Shown one piece after another: positions 35,573-45,533 of a stretch of 64,000 nucleotides of DNA; the stretch's first letter is position 1; each line of letters starts with the position of its first letter. A program made the position numbers and the translations under genes. The notes under the pieces were generated by a model. That model saw nothing but the letters and a program-made list of their open reading frames with translations, was not told the origin of the DNA and made no database searches. The stretch is from JAYEHL01 sp041653935. GTDB lineage: Bacteria; Chloroflexota; Dehalococcoidia; E44-bin15. Location of the stretch: NCBI GenBank assembly GCA_041653935.1, contig JBAZEO010000001.1:1054001-1118000 (forward strand), read 5' to 3'.

Positions 35573-36625
35573 ATGAGTCACGCAATGAAAATAGCCAGAC
35601 CAGCGGCTGTCTTGTTATTGGCGGTAATACTCGTCTCGGCCGCCGCCTGTTCACTTTTCTCGCCGACATTTTCCACTCCAACCCCAACTCCGGTACCCAC
35701 CCAGATAATCGGAGAGCCCACCTACTCACCGGATACAATCATCAGACAATACGAATGGAGCTACGACGGGAGGGATCGGCAATGGACGCTGGAGATACCG
35801 CAAAGCCTATACGACTACTACGTGGAACGGCCCCGCGCGACAACCGAAGATTACTCCATTTACGTAACACATCCCAGCGACGATGCATATATAGACATGC
35901 TTATCGAGATAATCGAAGGTTTCGCCACTGACGCGGGCTACGATGAATTGGAGACCGTAAACCTGGCCGTCTCATTTATACAGAACCTGCCTTATACAAA
36001 TGACAGCGTAACTACACCTTACGATGAATATCCGCGCTACCCCATCGAAACCCTTGTCGATAACGGCGGGGACTGCGAGGACACATCGATACTTATGGCA
36101 GCTATACTCAACGAGATGGGCTACGAAACAGTACTGTTGTCTCTGCCAAACCACATGGCTGTCGGCGTGCTCGGCAGCGAGGGTATTTCAGGAACATACT
36201 TCTCTCACAACGACGGTAAATATTACTATCTGGAGACCACGGGCTCGGGTTGGGAGATCGGAGAACTTCCGTCGGCGTACACGGGAGAATCCGCTTCAAT
36301 CTACGACATCGTCCCCGTGCCGATACTTACCCAAGACTGGAACGCCGAATCATATGGGTACAACAAAATGGGCTTAACTGTAACAGTCGAAAACCTTGGC
36401 ACAGACACAGCCACCGGCATCTATATATACGCTGCTTTCGACGCCGGCAACGATATGGTTTGGAACGCCGAGGAGAGCCAGCTCTTCGACCTTGGTCCGG
36501 ATCAAAGCATTACCATAAACATGCAATTAGATATGCCTCAAGATGAGTATACGAGATTAATCGTACAGATAGTGGACAATGATTACTCAGTGGATACAAG
36601 CTACTCCGAGTGGTTCGACACGTAA
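35573..36625 (+). CDS. Transglutaminase-like lipoprotein
   Basis: 350 aa. Signal peptide with lipobox SAAAC (Cys26), Thr/Pro linker, then a transglutaminase-like domain: NGGDCEDTSILMAAILNEMG supplies the Cys, LPNHMAVGV the His and YYLETTG the acidic residue of a papain-like triad. The last 100 residues form a CARDB-like beta domain (TVTVENLGTDTATGIYIYAAF). It would act on the outer face of the cell as a protease, amidase or cross-linker. Start could also be the second Met (35585). Located 47 bp after the chagasin-like inhibitor gene. Confidence 0.82.
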   Translation: MSHAMKIARPAAVLLLAVILVSAAACSLFSPTFSTPTPTPVPTQIIGEPTYSPDTIIRQYEWSYDGRDRQWTLEIPQSLYDYYVERPRATTEDYSIYVTHPSDDAYIDMLIEIIEGFATDAGYDELETVNLAVSFIQNLPYTNDSVTTPYDEYPRYPIETLVDNGGDCEDTSILMAAILNEMGYETVLLSLPNHMAVGVLGSEGISGTYFSHNDGKYYYLETTGSGWEIGELPSAYTGESASIYDIVPVPILTQDWNAESYGYNKMGLTVTVENLGTDTATGIYIYAAFDAGNDMVWNAEESQLFDLGPDQSITINMQLDMPQDEYTRLIVQIVDNDYSVDTSYSEWFDT

Positions 36626-36702
36626 CATTGTTCGATAGCGATTGTCGGCTTGCCTCCAACCACCAAAAACCATATCATGTGCCGAGTAAGGAACTTATTA
36701 CC

Positions 36703-38037
36703 ATGTCTCGTAAAACTTTTCATATGGTATCGCTCGGCTGTGCCAAAAACACCGTGGACTCGGACTCGATGGCACAGCTTCTCATTCAAGATGGCTACAA
36801 ATCCACCGATAAACCAGACCAGGCCAACATTCTCATCGTCAACACCTGCGGGTTCATAGCTCCAGCTAAAGAAGAATCCTTCAGCGCTTTGCGTGAGCTG
36901 GCTTCCAACAAACGCGGCGGTCAACTGCTCATTGCAGCGGGCTGCCTCACCCAGCGCTATGGCGCTGAAGTAGCTAAGCAAGTCCCCGGCATCGATGGCA
37001 TCCTTGGCACGCGGCGCTGGATGGACATCGTACAGGTAGTGAACCGCCTGCGTGCGACGCCGCATCCCGCACCCGTATACCACCTGCCGGAAACCGCAAC
37101 TATCGGCACAAACGAGGGTGATACCGTCCGCGCCAGCATCTTCGGCGCCAGCGCATATCTCAAGATCGCCGACGGCTGCCGCAGGCCGTGCGCCTTCTGC
37201 GCCATCCCGCTCATCAAAGGGACAGCCATCAGCCGACCTATCGCCACTATTCTGGAGGAAGCCCGCGTCCTGCGCGACAGGGGCGTCCGCGAGTTGATTC
37301 TTATTGCGCAGGATACGACCGACTACGGCCACGACCTGGGGATTAAGGACGGCCTGTCCGTATTGCTGGAGAAACTGACGGACGCCGTCCCCGACATGGC
37401 CTGGATACGCATCATGTACGCCTACCCCGGATACGTCACCGATCGTCTTATCGATGTCATGGCCAGCCGCAAGCAGATTCTGCCCTATCTCGACATGCCG
37501 CTGCAGCACGCCGACCCGAGGACGCTCAAGCGCATGAAGCGGCCATCCAACATCGGCTGGGTACGCAAGACCCTCGCCAAGATGCGTGAAGCGATGCCAG
37601 CGCTGGCAATCCGCACCACATTTCTTGTGGGCTACCCGGGCGAAACGGACGAGGAATTCCAGACACTGCTCGATTTCGTGCAGGAGATGCGCTTTGACCG
37701 CGTTGGGGCGTTCAAATTCTCATTCGAGCCGGGCACCAACAGCGAGGTATTAGGCGATCCCGTGTCCAATGACGTGAAAGATGCGCGCTGGGATCAATTG
37801 ATGTTACTCCAACAAGGAATTTCACTCCGAATAAATCAAAGTTTCGTCGACCAGACGCTCGACGTGCTGGTAGAAGGTTACGATAATGGTATCACTATCG
37901 GCCGTTCCTACCGCGACGCGCCTGAGATAGACGGGCTGGTTCTTGCAGAGGGACGGGCGGATACAGGCCGGATTGTACAAGTTAAAATCAGCAGCGCTAT
38001 GGCCTACGACCTGAGCGGAACTTTGATCCGGAAGTAA
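36703..38037 (+). CDS. rimO: Ribosomal protein S12 methylthiotransferase RimO
   Basis: Radical SAM enzyme with two 4Fe-4S clusters that adds a methylthio group to Asp of S12. 444 aa: N-terminal UPF0004 domain (MVSLGCAKNTVDSD, NTCGFI, AAGCLTQRY give the three Cys of the auxiliary cluster), radical SAM motif DGCRRPCAFCAIP, and a C-terminal TRAM domain. The IPLIKG and DMPLQHADPRTLKRMKRP segments match RimO more than MiaB. Start ATG 36703 has AAGGA 8 nt upstream; earlier in-frame starts overlap the lipoprotein gene. A strong terminator follows. Confidence 0.95.
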   Translation: MSRKTFHMVSLGCAKNTVDSDSMAQLLIQDGYKSTDKPDQANILIVNTCGFIAPAKEESFSALRELASNKRGGQLLIAAGCLTQRYGAEVAKQVPGIDGILGTRRWMDIVQVVNRLRATPHPAPVYHLPETATIGTNEGDTVRASIFGASAYLKIADGCRRPCAFCAIPLIKGTAISRPIATILEEARVLRDRGVRELILIAQDTTDYGHDLGIKDGLSVLLEKLTDAVPDMAWIRIMYAYPGYVTDRLIDVMASRKQILPYLDMPLQHADPRTLKRMKRPSNIGWVRKTLAKMREAMPALAIRTTFLVGYPGETDEEFQTLLDFVQEMRFDRVGAFKFSFEPGTNSEVLGDPVSNDVKDARWDQLMLLQQGISLRINQSFVDQTLDVLVEGYDNGITIGRSYRDAPEIDGLVLAEGRADTGRIVQVKISSAMAYDLSGTLIRK

Positions 38038-38111
38038 TGCTACTTCTCAATTCTATCGGATGCCACTCATATATATTTGTAATCACCAACTCAATATAAC
38101 TCGTCAAAATA

Positions 38112-38140
38112 AAAGCCCCCATAGGCGGGGGCTTTGCTTT
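38112..38140. terminator. Bidirectional terminator between rimO and the BNR protein
   Basis: AAAGCCCCC-ATAGGC-GGGGGCTTT with GCTTTTATT on the plus side and TTTTATTTTG on the minus side, between two convergent genes. Confidence 0.9.
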
Positions 38141-38164
38141 TATTAACCACTTCTGAACAGGACT

Positions 38165-41100
38165 TTACTCTCTAGATTGCATTATCAGTACTAAAATCGA
38201 CAGCATAAAAACGGCCCCCATGGCAATTATGACCCAGACCCAGACCGGCAGCCCCTCGCTCACTGCCCCTTCCGTAACCCCGGTAGTAAACGAGAGTGAA
38301 TTACTCCACGGAGAATGAGTTATATCATTCACCCCGCGCACTCTCCAGCAATAATCTGTATTCTTATCCAAAGAGAACGTCAACTGATATGCCGTATCAA
38401 TTACGGCATCCTCCCCGGAAAGATTGAGTACCGGATTGTCCCAATCACAATTCATAGCCAATATCAACTCATAACCAGTAGCAGCTACGGAGCTATTCCA
38501 TTGCAAGGCTGGCCTTAATATAACATTTTCCTGCCCCGGCTGAGGGCTCAACAGTACCGGGATAGAAGGAGCAGGTCCTAGTGGGGCGACAAAGCTCCAG
38601 GCGTCTGACCACCGGCCCTTATAAGGTTCAGCAACACGCACCCTCCAGTAACACCTGGTCCCCAGCCAAGGATACGCCACTTTAACCATGCCATCACTGT
38701 AGGGATTTCCCCCATCGTAATAGCTCATATCAACCGGACTATGTAATGCCTCGTCGAATGTGATTTGTACTTCATATAATTCCGCGTCCTCCACTTCCTC
38801 CCATTCAAGTATGACTACCGCTCTCCCAAGATATGCCTCGTCTTCCGTAATGTAACCGGCTATCTCATCGTCTTCGGGTGCAATCAGATCAACCTTATCT
38901 ATCTCATCGCCGGTTATCCATATCCCCGTGTAGGGAAAAAGGCTACCTGAAACGCTACCTACAGCAAATAGAATATTAGGGTCAGACGTTACTTTCAAAC
39001 CACGTCTTACCGAATTGCCTGCCGGTATATTCAAGCCATCTTTGATCTCCTCAAAGATCAGGTCCTCTTCTGCCGCCGTAGGATTAATCGAGCGCCATCC
39101 TGTACCTGTGCTTATACTGACTGCATACAGAATGCCGTATTCGCTATCACATGCCAGTGCAGATATATCACCCACAACAGCACCATCCGCAATCTGCTCC
39201 CATTCCGCCTCTTCGCCCTCTAGACTAAAGCGCCAGATTCCCTGAGTAGGGCCACCCTGCATTCCGGCATAAACATAAGGGCCCTCATAAAGATCAGGCG
39301 CAAGCGCCACATGTACAATATCTCCCAACGCACCCGGCTCACTCGGGCCTACCCGCGCAAACTCAAAGTCGGATTCGGAAGTGCTGGCATTATAAATCCC
39401 GCCATTGTTAGTTCCGGCATATATGACTCCCTCCTCCGCAAGCACCAGGTCAACAACCGTATCCGTGTTCGGTATATCACCCGTGCTCTGGCCATCCGCA
39501 GGCCATGTCACGCCTGCATCAGTACTCCTCCACACGACACCATTGGCATGGCCAGCATAATAAGTATTTCCACTTTCCACAACAAAAGCAGTTATTAGCT
39601 GATTAGCATCCCGCGTAGCCCCAAAAGTCTCACCCTCATCAAAGGAGGGAACAATAGCCGTGCTCCCGCTCTGAGCCACAATAATTGCACTACCCGTAAG
39701 CCTTACCATATTAAATACGCATGTCGGAATTAAGGTGTCTGGATCTACGGTAAGTGTTGAACAATATATGCGCTCCCAGATTCTGCCCTCAGCTACTGTG
39801 CGCCACAAGCTGGCAACACCAGTACTGGCATACGTAGTTATATACATAGTCCCATTGGAGTAGTACCCCTCTGACGGACTCATATCAGTTATTTCAGATA
39901 TTACAGCGTCATCGATAAGCCCGCGCTGGTTCCATGAATTGAATCCTCCGCTTTCAGTGCCCAAGGCCACTGAAACGGCACTCTGATCGCCAAATGTCCC
40001 TACATATGCGATAGTAGAGGTCATAACGACCGTGGCCTGTGCTTCGCCAGTCGGCTGTTTGTCAGCGGATGTCCAGCTTGCACCACTATCAGTACTGATA
40101 TATATCAAAAACTGCCCGGGAGGATCAGGTGGTGCATCATAATCCAGCACCTCGGTGCCGACGATTATGACCATACTGGTCACCTCACCATAGCCATCGA
40201 AGATTGACAACGCCGCCATGCTCCAAATATTAGTCTCAGAAGGATTAGAGACACCTGCATTTCCCCTGACGTTAAGGTCCTCAGGAAAAGATGGCGCCAA
40301 TACCGCCGGCCAGCCCGTCCATTGGATACCGAAGATGTCGCCAAGCGCCACTGGCCCCGGCCCGGCAGCAGACAAGCCAACAAAAAGATTAATGGTAGTA
40401 CTACCAGACTCTGCTATGTAATCATCCGGTAACTCGATACAGGCCCTATCTGACACGAAGTCATTTCCATCCTGATCTTTGAATATTGCATCTGCCACTG
40501 CGTCATCCCATGCCCCTATCCCGAGCTTGGTACTCACCACTGTTTGTGTCGCATCTGTAACCACTGCGATAACCGCTTCATCCGTTGCATAGTTGGGCGA
40601 CAATCCTACCGCCAGTACATCGTACGCGACAACACCCTGAGACGACCACACAGAAGTACCCTGCAACCATGTGTACACATCGCCACCCACTACTGCCGCA
40701 TTGGGATCACGCGTACCTACCGCCACAACCATCCTGTTTAAAGAATTCTTGCTCAAAGCTAAAGATGTAATTTCATCAGTGCCACCATCATACGTCGTCC
40801 CCGGTACTACTATTCCCCCCACTACAGCAAACGACCCTCCGCGATCCTCCGAGACATACACGCCATTCGCCGTAGCTGCAAAAATATACCCGTCCGTATT
40901 CCACGACGGGGAGAGAACCACCGCCACGATATCTCCGGTATCGGCAGGGGTTTGGGCCGCCATGGTGTTGCTGAGACCGGTATCCTGCCATACGGAAGCA
41001 CTGTGAACTGACTTCAACAACTCCCAGTTGCCGCTGTATTGAACAGCAGCGAATATTGTTACGCCATCCGGGGAAACAGCCATCGGGCCGATGTCAGACC

Positions 41101-41272
41101 CAGGATAAAGCACCTTGCCTTCTTCATCCGGGATAGGAATCTGCGTCCACTTCAGAGAGTTCGTTGCAGCATACGAAGAGTCTGTATCAGAAACTATACC
41201 GGAGGCAATCAAACAAACTGCTAACGATAACGCCGTCAGTAAGCCCATGGCCTTCATTTTCTTATCCTGCAT
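38165..41272 (-). CDS. Secreted BNR/Asp-box beta-propeller protein, putative S-layer type
   Basis: 1035 aa. Signal peptide (residues about 8-35, ending SYAA), then a beta-propeller region with Asp boxes (SEDRGGSF, STDSGASW, STDAGVTW) to about residue 770, two Fn3-like domains (ILEWEEVEDAELYEVQITF; LRPALQWNSSVAATGYELIL), and a C-terminal membrane helix (VWVWVIIAMGAVFMLSILVLI) with a short charged end. BNR/Asp-box proteins of this design are the proposed S-layer proteins of Dehalococcoides; that role here is inferred. It is monocistronic: a TTGACA lies on its strand about 60 bp upstream and a bidirectional terminator downstream. Confidence 0.85.
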   Translation of the reverse strand: MQDKKMKAMGLLTALSLAVCLIASGIVSDTDSSYAATNSLKWTQIPIPDEEGKVLYPGSDIGPMAVSPDGVTIFAAVQYSGNWELLKSVHSASVWQDTGLSNTMAAQTPADTGDIVAVVLSPSWNTDGYIFAATANGVYVSEDRGGSFAVVGGIVVPGTTYDGGTDEITSLALSKNSLNRMVVAVGTRDPNAAVVGGDVYTWLQGTSVWSSQGVVAYDVLAVGLSPNYATDEAVIAVVTDATQTVVSTKLGIGAWDDAVADAIFKDQDGNDFVSDRACIELPDDYIAESGSTTINLFVGLSAAGPGPVALGDIFGIQWTGWPAVLAPSFPEDLNVRGNAGVSNPSETNIWSMAALSIFDGYGEVTSMVIIVGTEVLDYDAPPDPPGQFLIYISTDSGASWTSADKQPTGEAQATVVMTSTIAYVGTFGDQSAVSVALGTESGGFNSWNQRGLIDDAVISEITDMSPSEGYYSNGTMYITTYASTGVASLWRTVAEGRIWERIYCSTLTVDPDTLIPTCVFNMVRLTGSAIIVAQSGSTAIVPSFDEGETFGATRDANQLITAFVVESGNTYYAGHANGVVWRSTDAGVTWPADGQSTGDIPNTDTVVDLVLAEEGVIYAGTNNGGIYNASTSESDFEFARVGPSEPGALGDIVHVALAPDLYEGPYVYAGMQGGPTQGIWRFSLEGEEAEWEQIADGAVVGDISALACDSEYGILYAVSISTGTGWRSINPTAAEEDLIFEEIKDGLNIPAGNSVRRGLKVTSDPNILFAVGSVSGSLFPYTGIWITGDEIDKVDLIAPEDDEIAGYITEDEAYLGRAVVILEWEEVEDAELYEVQITFDEALHSPVDMSYYDGGNPYSDGMVKVAYPWLGTRCYWRVRVAEPYKGRWSDAWSFVAPLGPAPSIPVLLSPQPGQENVILRPALQWNSSVAATGYELILAMNCDWDNPVLNLSGEDAVIDTAYQLTFSLDKNTDYCWRVRGVNDITHSPWSNSLSFTTGVTEGAVSEGLPVWVWVIIAMGAVFMLSILVLIMQSRE

Positions 41273-41567
41273 TTATTCGCATCTTCCCAAGCAATTCACA
41301 CGTTTTACCATATCATAGCAGAAGTTGTCAAGGCTTTCTAATACATTTACTAAAAGCCGCCAAACTATAGAGATTGTATTATATAATGCCCAACTATACA
41401 AACTCGACACTCGGATACTCGCCATCGAAGTATTCGAAATCTCTCCCGTCTACATATCGTCGATTAAGCGCGTTGGACAAATATTGATGTAACGACTTAA
41501 ACTATAATTGGTAAATCATCGTCTGTTAATCTTTGATTTCCCGTAATAAACCTTTCGAGTTACTGAA

Positions 41568-43535
41568 ATGACAGATTTTAAGATCGTATCAGACTTCAAG
41601 CCTACCGGAGACCAGCCTCAGGCAATAGAAAGGCTGGTCGATGGCCTTGAATATGGACTAAAGCACCAGACACTTCTCGGTGTCACAGGAAGTGGCAAGA
41701 CCTTTACAATGGCCAATATAATCGAAAAAGTGCAACGGCCCACGCTGGTTATGTCACATAATAAAACCCTCGCGGCACAGCTTGCCACGGAACTGCGGGA
41801 GTTCTTTCCCGATAATGCCGTGGAGTATTTCGTCAGTTACTACGACTACTACCAGCCCGAGGCCTATGTCCCACAGACAGACACCTACATCGAAAAAGAG
41901 ACCGATATCAACGAGGAGATCGACAAGCTGCGCCACGCCTCCACCAAGGCGCTGCTCAGCCGCCGCGATGTCGTTATCGTAGCCTCCGTATCCTGTATCT
42001 ACGGACTCGGCTCTCCGGAGGAGTATAAAAGTTTTGTGCTGACGCTGAAGAAAGGACAAACGGTAAAACCCGAGCACATCGCCCGCAAGCTGATCGGCAT
42101 GCAATACGAGCGCAACGACATCGATTTCACCAGGGGCCGCTTCCGCATACGCGGTGATACGCTGGAGGTGCAGCCGGCTTATGAGGATCTGGCGGTGCGG
42201 GTAGAGTTCTTCGGCGATACCATCGAGCGCATCGTGGAGGTGGACCCGCTGACCGGAGAGCTGCTGGCGGAACGGACAGAAACGGACATATACCCCGCAA
42301 AGCACTTCGTCCTGTCCCCCGACAAAATGAACGCAGCGATGGACGATATACGTACGGAATTAAAAGAACGTCTGGCCGCGCTCAGGGAACAGGGCAAACC
42401 CCTGGAAGCAGCCAGACTCGAATCCAGAACCAACTACGACCTTGAAATGATGGGGGAGGTCGGATATTGCAGCGGGATAGAAAATTACTCGCGGCATCTG
42501 CTGCGGCGGGCGCCGGGGAGCCCTCCCTGGACGCTGATCGACTATTTCCCTGACGACTACCTCCTCATCATCGACGAATCGCACATGACGCTGCCGCAGA
42601 TACGCGGGATGTATCACGGCGACAGGTCGCGCAAGGAGACTCTCGTCGGCTACGGGTTCCGCCTCCCTTCGGCGCTGGATAACCGCCCGCTGAACTTTGA
42701 AGAGTTCGAGGAACATGTCAATCAGGTCATTTACTCCTCCGCTACGCCAGGCCCTTACGAATACGAGCACAGCGAGCGTATAGCGGAACAACTGATACGT
42801 CCCACAGGCCTGCTTGAGCCCTCGATAGAGGTCAAGCCAGCCAAGAATCAGATCGACGACCTGATGGAGCAAGTAAGGATCAGGGTTAAACGCGGGGAAA
42901 GATGTCTGGTTACAACGATGACCAAGCGCATGGCCGAGCAGTTGGCGGAATATCTGAAGGAGATGGGGATCAAGACGCACTACCTGCACTCGGAGATAGA
43001 GACGCTGGAGAGAATCGACATACTACGCGACCTTAGGCTAGGCGTGTACGACGTAGTTGTAGGTATAAACCTGTTACGCGAGGGGCTGGACCTGCCGGAG
43101 GTAAGCCTCGTAGCCATACTGGACGCCGACAAGGAGGGCTTCCTTAGATCGCGCGACTCGCTGATACAGACCATGGGCCGCGCGGCACGGCATATCGAGG
43201 GCCATGTTGTCATGTATGCGGACACGGTCACCGGCTCAATGCAGGCGGCTATAGATGAGGTTTACCGCAGAAGAAAACTTCAGGTAGCTTACAACGAAGC
43301 GCACGGCATCACGCCACAGGGCATAAAGAAGGCTATCAAGGACATCAGCGACCGGATCGTTGCAGTAGCCGAGGCCCGCGCGCCATACCAGGTCAGCGCA
43401 TTACCAAAGGATGAGCAACTTCGTTTGATCAAAGACCTTGAATCGCAGATGAAACAGGCGGCCAAGAACCTCGAATTCGAGAAGGCAGCTTTGCTAAGGG
43501 ACCGTATAATCGAGATGCGGAGGAACATGGAATGA
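41568..43535 (+). CDS. uvrB: UvrABC excinuclease subunit B
   Basis: Damage-verifying helicase-like subunit of nucleotide excision repair. 655 aa with Walker A GVTGSGKT, the beta-hairpin YYDYYQPEAYVPQTDTYIEK, DESH box (IIDESHMTLPQ), helicase motif VVGINLLREGLDLPEV, QTMGRAARH, and the C-terminal UVR domain (LEFEKAALLRDRIIEMR) that contacts UvrC. Full length. ATG 41568 has no strong ribosome site. Its stop overlaps a 47-aa ORF by 4 bp. uvrA and uvrC are not in the window. Confidence 0.97.
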   Translation: MTDFKIVSDFKPTGDQPQAIERLVDGLEYGLKHQTLLGVTGSGKTFTMANIIEKVQRPTLVMSHNKTLAAQLATELREFFPDNAVEYFVSYYDYYQPEAYVPQTDTYIEKETDINEEIDKLRHASTKALLSRRDVVIVASVSCIYGLGSPEEYKSFVLTLKKGQTVKPEHIARKLIGMQYERNDIDFTRGRFRIRGDTLEVQPAYEDLAVRVEFFGDTIERIVEVDPLTGELLAERTETDIYPAKHFVLSPDKMNAAMDDIRTELKERLAALREQGKPLEAARLESRTNYDLEMMGEVGYCSGIENYSRHLLRRAPGSPPWTLIDYFPDDYLLIIDESHMTLPQIRGMYHGDRSRKETLVGYGFRLPSALDNRPLNFEEFEEHVNQVIYSSATPGPYEYEHSERIAEQLIRPTGLLEPSIEVKPAKNQIDDLMEQVRIRVKRGERCLVTTMTKRMAEQLAEYLKEMGIKTHYLHSEIETLERIDILRDLRLGVYDVVVGINLLREGLDLPEVSLVAILDADKEGFLRSRDSLIQTMGRAARHIEGHVVMYADTVTGSMQAAIDEVYRRRKLQVAYNEAHGITPQGIKKAIKDISDRIVAVAEARAPYQVSALPKDEQLRLIKDLESQMKQAAKNLEFEKAALLRDRIIEMRRNME

Positions 43536-43675
43536 AAGAGGAAGGGGAAACCAGGCAGGAGCGCCGCGAAAAAAAGCAGAAAAAGGAGCGTGAACGTATT
43601 CCGAAGCATGGTAAGAGTTTAGCGCGGGTATATCGCGACGCCGTACTAAAACGACTGCATAAAGAACCCAAGTAA
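43532..43675 (+). CDS. Small basic protein overlapping the uvrB end
   Basis: 47 aa starting in the ATGA overlap with uvrB, so probably translated by re-initiation. The sequence is very charged: MKEEGETRQERREKKQKKER, then RIPKHGKSLARVYRDAVLKR, ending LHKEPK. It predicts a single helix rich in Lys/Arg/Glu with no Cys and no membrane segment. No family recognised. It converges on accDA with 10 bp between stops. Position suggests a nucleic-acid-binding or UvrB-associated role, but that is speculation. Confidence 0.6.
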   Translation: MKEEGETRQERREKKQKKERERIPKHGKSLARVYRDAVLKRLHKEPK

Positions 43676-43685
43676 GCCGTGCCGA

Positions 43686-45533
43686 TCATCCCTGCTCAGG
43701 AGGTTCTTCTTCCTTTGCAACTTCCTGAGGCAAAGGCCCCTCTTCTTCAACCTCCCGGGAACGTGACGGCAGACGCTCCTTAAGCTCCTCCACCTTCTCT
43801 GAAATGTACTCGTAGAGCTGCGAACGCTCCTTGGAGAAGGCAACGCTGAGGCGCGAATTGTATCTGCCGATGCCGCGATACTTGTCATACCTGTTTTTAG
43901 TAAGACGTCCCCAGAAGGTTCCCTGCAACTGAACCAGCTCATTCAATATGTATTTCTTCACCTGGCGCGCCGCTTCATCGGGCGAGATGTGAGCTCCGCC
44001 CTTAGGCTCCGGCACTATCACATCCACCACCCCCAGGTCTGCGCAGTCCTTCGCCGTCAGTTTCAACGCCGTGGCGATCTCCTCCGCCTTACTGGAATCC
44101 CGGTAGAGAAGGCTGGCAGCCCTCTCGGGTGGTATTACCGAGAAGATGGCATTCTCCAGCATTAAAATGCGATCGGCTACCCCGAAGGCCAGCGCGCCGT
44201 CGCTGCCCCCCTCGCCTATGATTACAGCCACTATGGGTACGGGCAAATCCGACATTTGTGCCAGGCACTGAGCGATGGCGTTGCCGATGCCGCGCTCCTC
44301 GGCGTTAAGCCCGGGGTATGCCCCCGGCGTATCGATAAATGTGACTACAGGAAGCATGAACTTAGCCGCCAGCTTCATGGCCCGCTGCGCCTTGCGGAAG
44401 CCCTCGGGATATATCCAGCCCTTCTTGCCCTGATCTCCGTGTCCGCGCTCCTGCGCGATAATCATAACCGTGCCGCCGCCGATATCCGCCAGCCCGCAGA
44501 CAACCGACTCATCATCGCCATAGCAGCGGTCCCCGTGCAATTCGATGAAGCTGGAGCATATCCTGCCGATGTAATCCAGCGATGTGGGGCGGTCTTCGTG
44601 CCTGGCCAGCTGGACGCTCTTCCACGCCGATTCCCTGTGTGTTTTTATCGGCGGGTAAAGGCCGAACCTTCTCTTGATTGATATGCGATATTGAGATAAC
44701 AGCTGGTCCAGCAATACGGCCAGCAGCTCCCTTAGCCTGGGACGCTCTACAATTAAATCAATAGTCCCGTGTTTCAGATGAGATTCAGCCGTATGCGTAT
44801 CCGGAGGCAGCGTACCCCCCTCCGTCTCCGCTACGAGCCGCATGGGCGCGAACCCTATCAGAGCCTTGGGTTCGGCGATGATAATATCGGCCAGGTTGGC
44901 AAAGCTGGAATATACCTCGCCGGTAGTGGGATTGGTGAGAACCGAGATGAACGGAAGGTTCGTATCGGTCAGTTTTTTGGCCGCAGCAGCCGTCTTGGCC
45001 ATCTGCATCAGGGCAAGCACGCCCTCCTGCACCCGCGCGCCGCCGCTCGAGATAATCGCCACCAGCGGCAACCGTTTCTTCAAGGCATGCTCGAAGGCCA
45101 GTGTCACCTTCTCCCCCACCACACACCCCATGCCGCCGCCGAGGAAGCTGAAGTCCAGGGCTACTATCACCGTCCAGGTGCCCTCTATCTGGCAGACGCC
45201 CGTGACCACCGCCTCGGGCAGGCCGGTCCTCTTCTGCGCTTCAAAGACGCGCTTCTTATAGGATGTCTCCCCTGAGAATGAAAGCGGGTCCAGCGACGCC
45301 AGAGACCTGTTCATCTCGATGAAGCTTTCGTTGTCCGCTATAAGCGCGATACGGCCGTAAGCGGAGATCTGGTAGTGATATCTGCACGCAGGACATATGC
45401 GAAAGCGTTCGAACATTTCATCCGATGCCAGATTCCCCCCGCAGTAAAGGCAGGTGTTCATGCGATCGAATGCGCCGTGTTCCAGCCGTTCCGGACGCCG
45501 CGGGACGATCTTATCGAAGAAACCCTTCATCAT
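43686..45533 (-). CDS. accDA: Fused acetyl-CoA carboxylase carboxyltransferase beta and alpha subunits
   Basis: 615-aa fusion of AccD (residues 1-285) and AccA (about 290-560), catalysing carboxyl transfer from biotin to acetyl-CoA, the first step of fatty acid synthesis. The AccD part has the zinc ribbon (Cys28, 31, 47, 50) and FLGGGMGCVVGEK, SSGGARVQEG; the AccA part has FIELHGDRCYGDD, PVVTFIDTPGAYPGLNAEERG and GEGGSDGALAFG. The tail (570-615) is Glu/Pro-rich. Its ATG overlaps the ftsK stop (ATGA). A one-chain subunit is less common than separate accA and accD; accB and accC are elsewhere. Confidence 0.95.
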   Translation of the reverse strand: MMKGFFDKIVPRRPERLEHGAFDRMNTCLYCGGNLASDEMFERFRICPACRYHYQISAYGRIALIADNESFIEMNRSLASLDPLSFSGETSYKKRVFEAQKRTGLPEAVVTGVCQIEGTWTVIVALDFSFLGGGMGCVVGEKVTLAFEHALKKRLPLVAIISSGGARVQEGVLALMQMAKTAAAAKKLTDTNLPFISVLTNPTTGEVYSSFANLADIIIAEPKALIGFAPMRLVAETEGGTLPPDTHTAESHLKHGTIDLIVERPRLRELLAVLLDQLLSQYRISIKRRFGLYPPIKTHRESAWKSVQLARHEDRPTSLDYIGRICSSFIELHGDRCYGDDESVVCGLADIGGGTVMIIAQERGHGDQGKKGWIYPEGFRKAQRAMKLAAKFMLPVVTFIDTPGAYPGLNAEERGIGNAIAQCLAQMSDLPVPIVAVIIGEGGSDGALAFGVADRILMLENAIFSVIPPERAASLLYRDSSKAEEIATALKLTAKDCADLGVVDVIVPEPKGGAHISPDEAARQVKKYILNELVQLQGTFWGRLTKNRYDKYRGIGRYNSRLSVAFSKERSQLYEYISEKVEELKERLPSRSREVEEEGPLPQEVAKEEEPPEQG

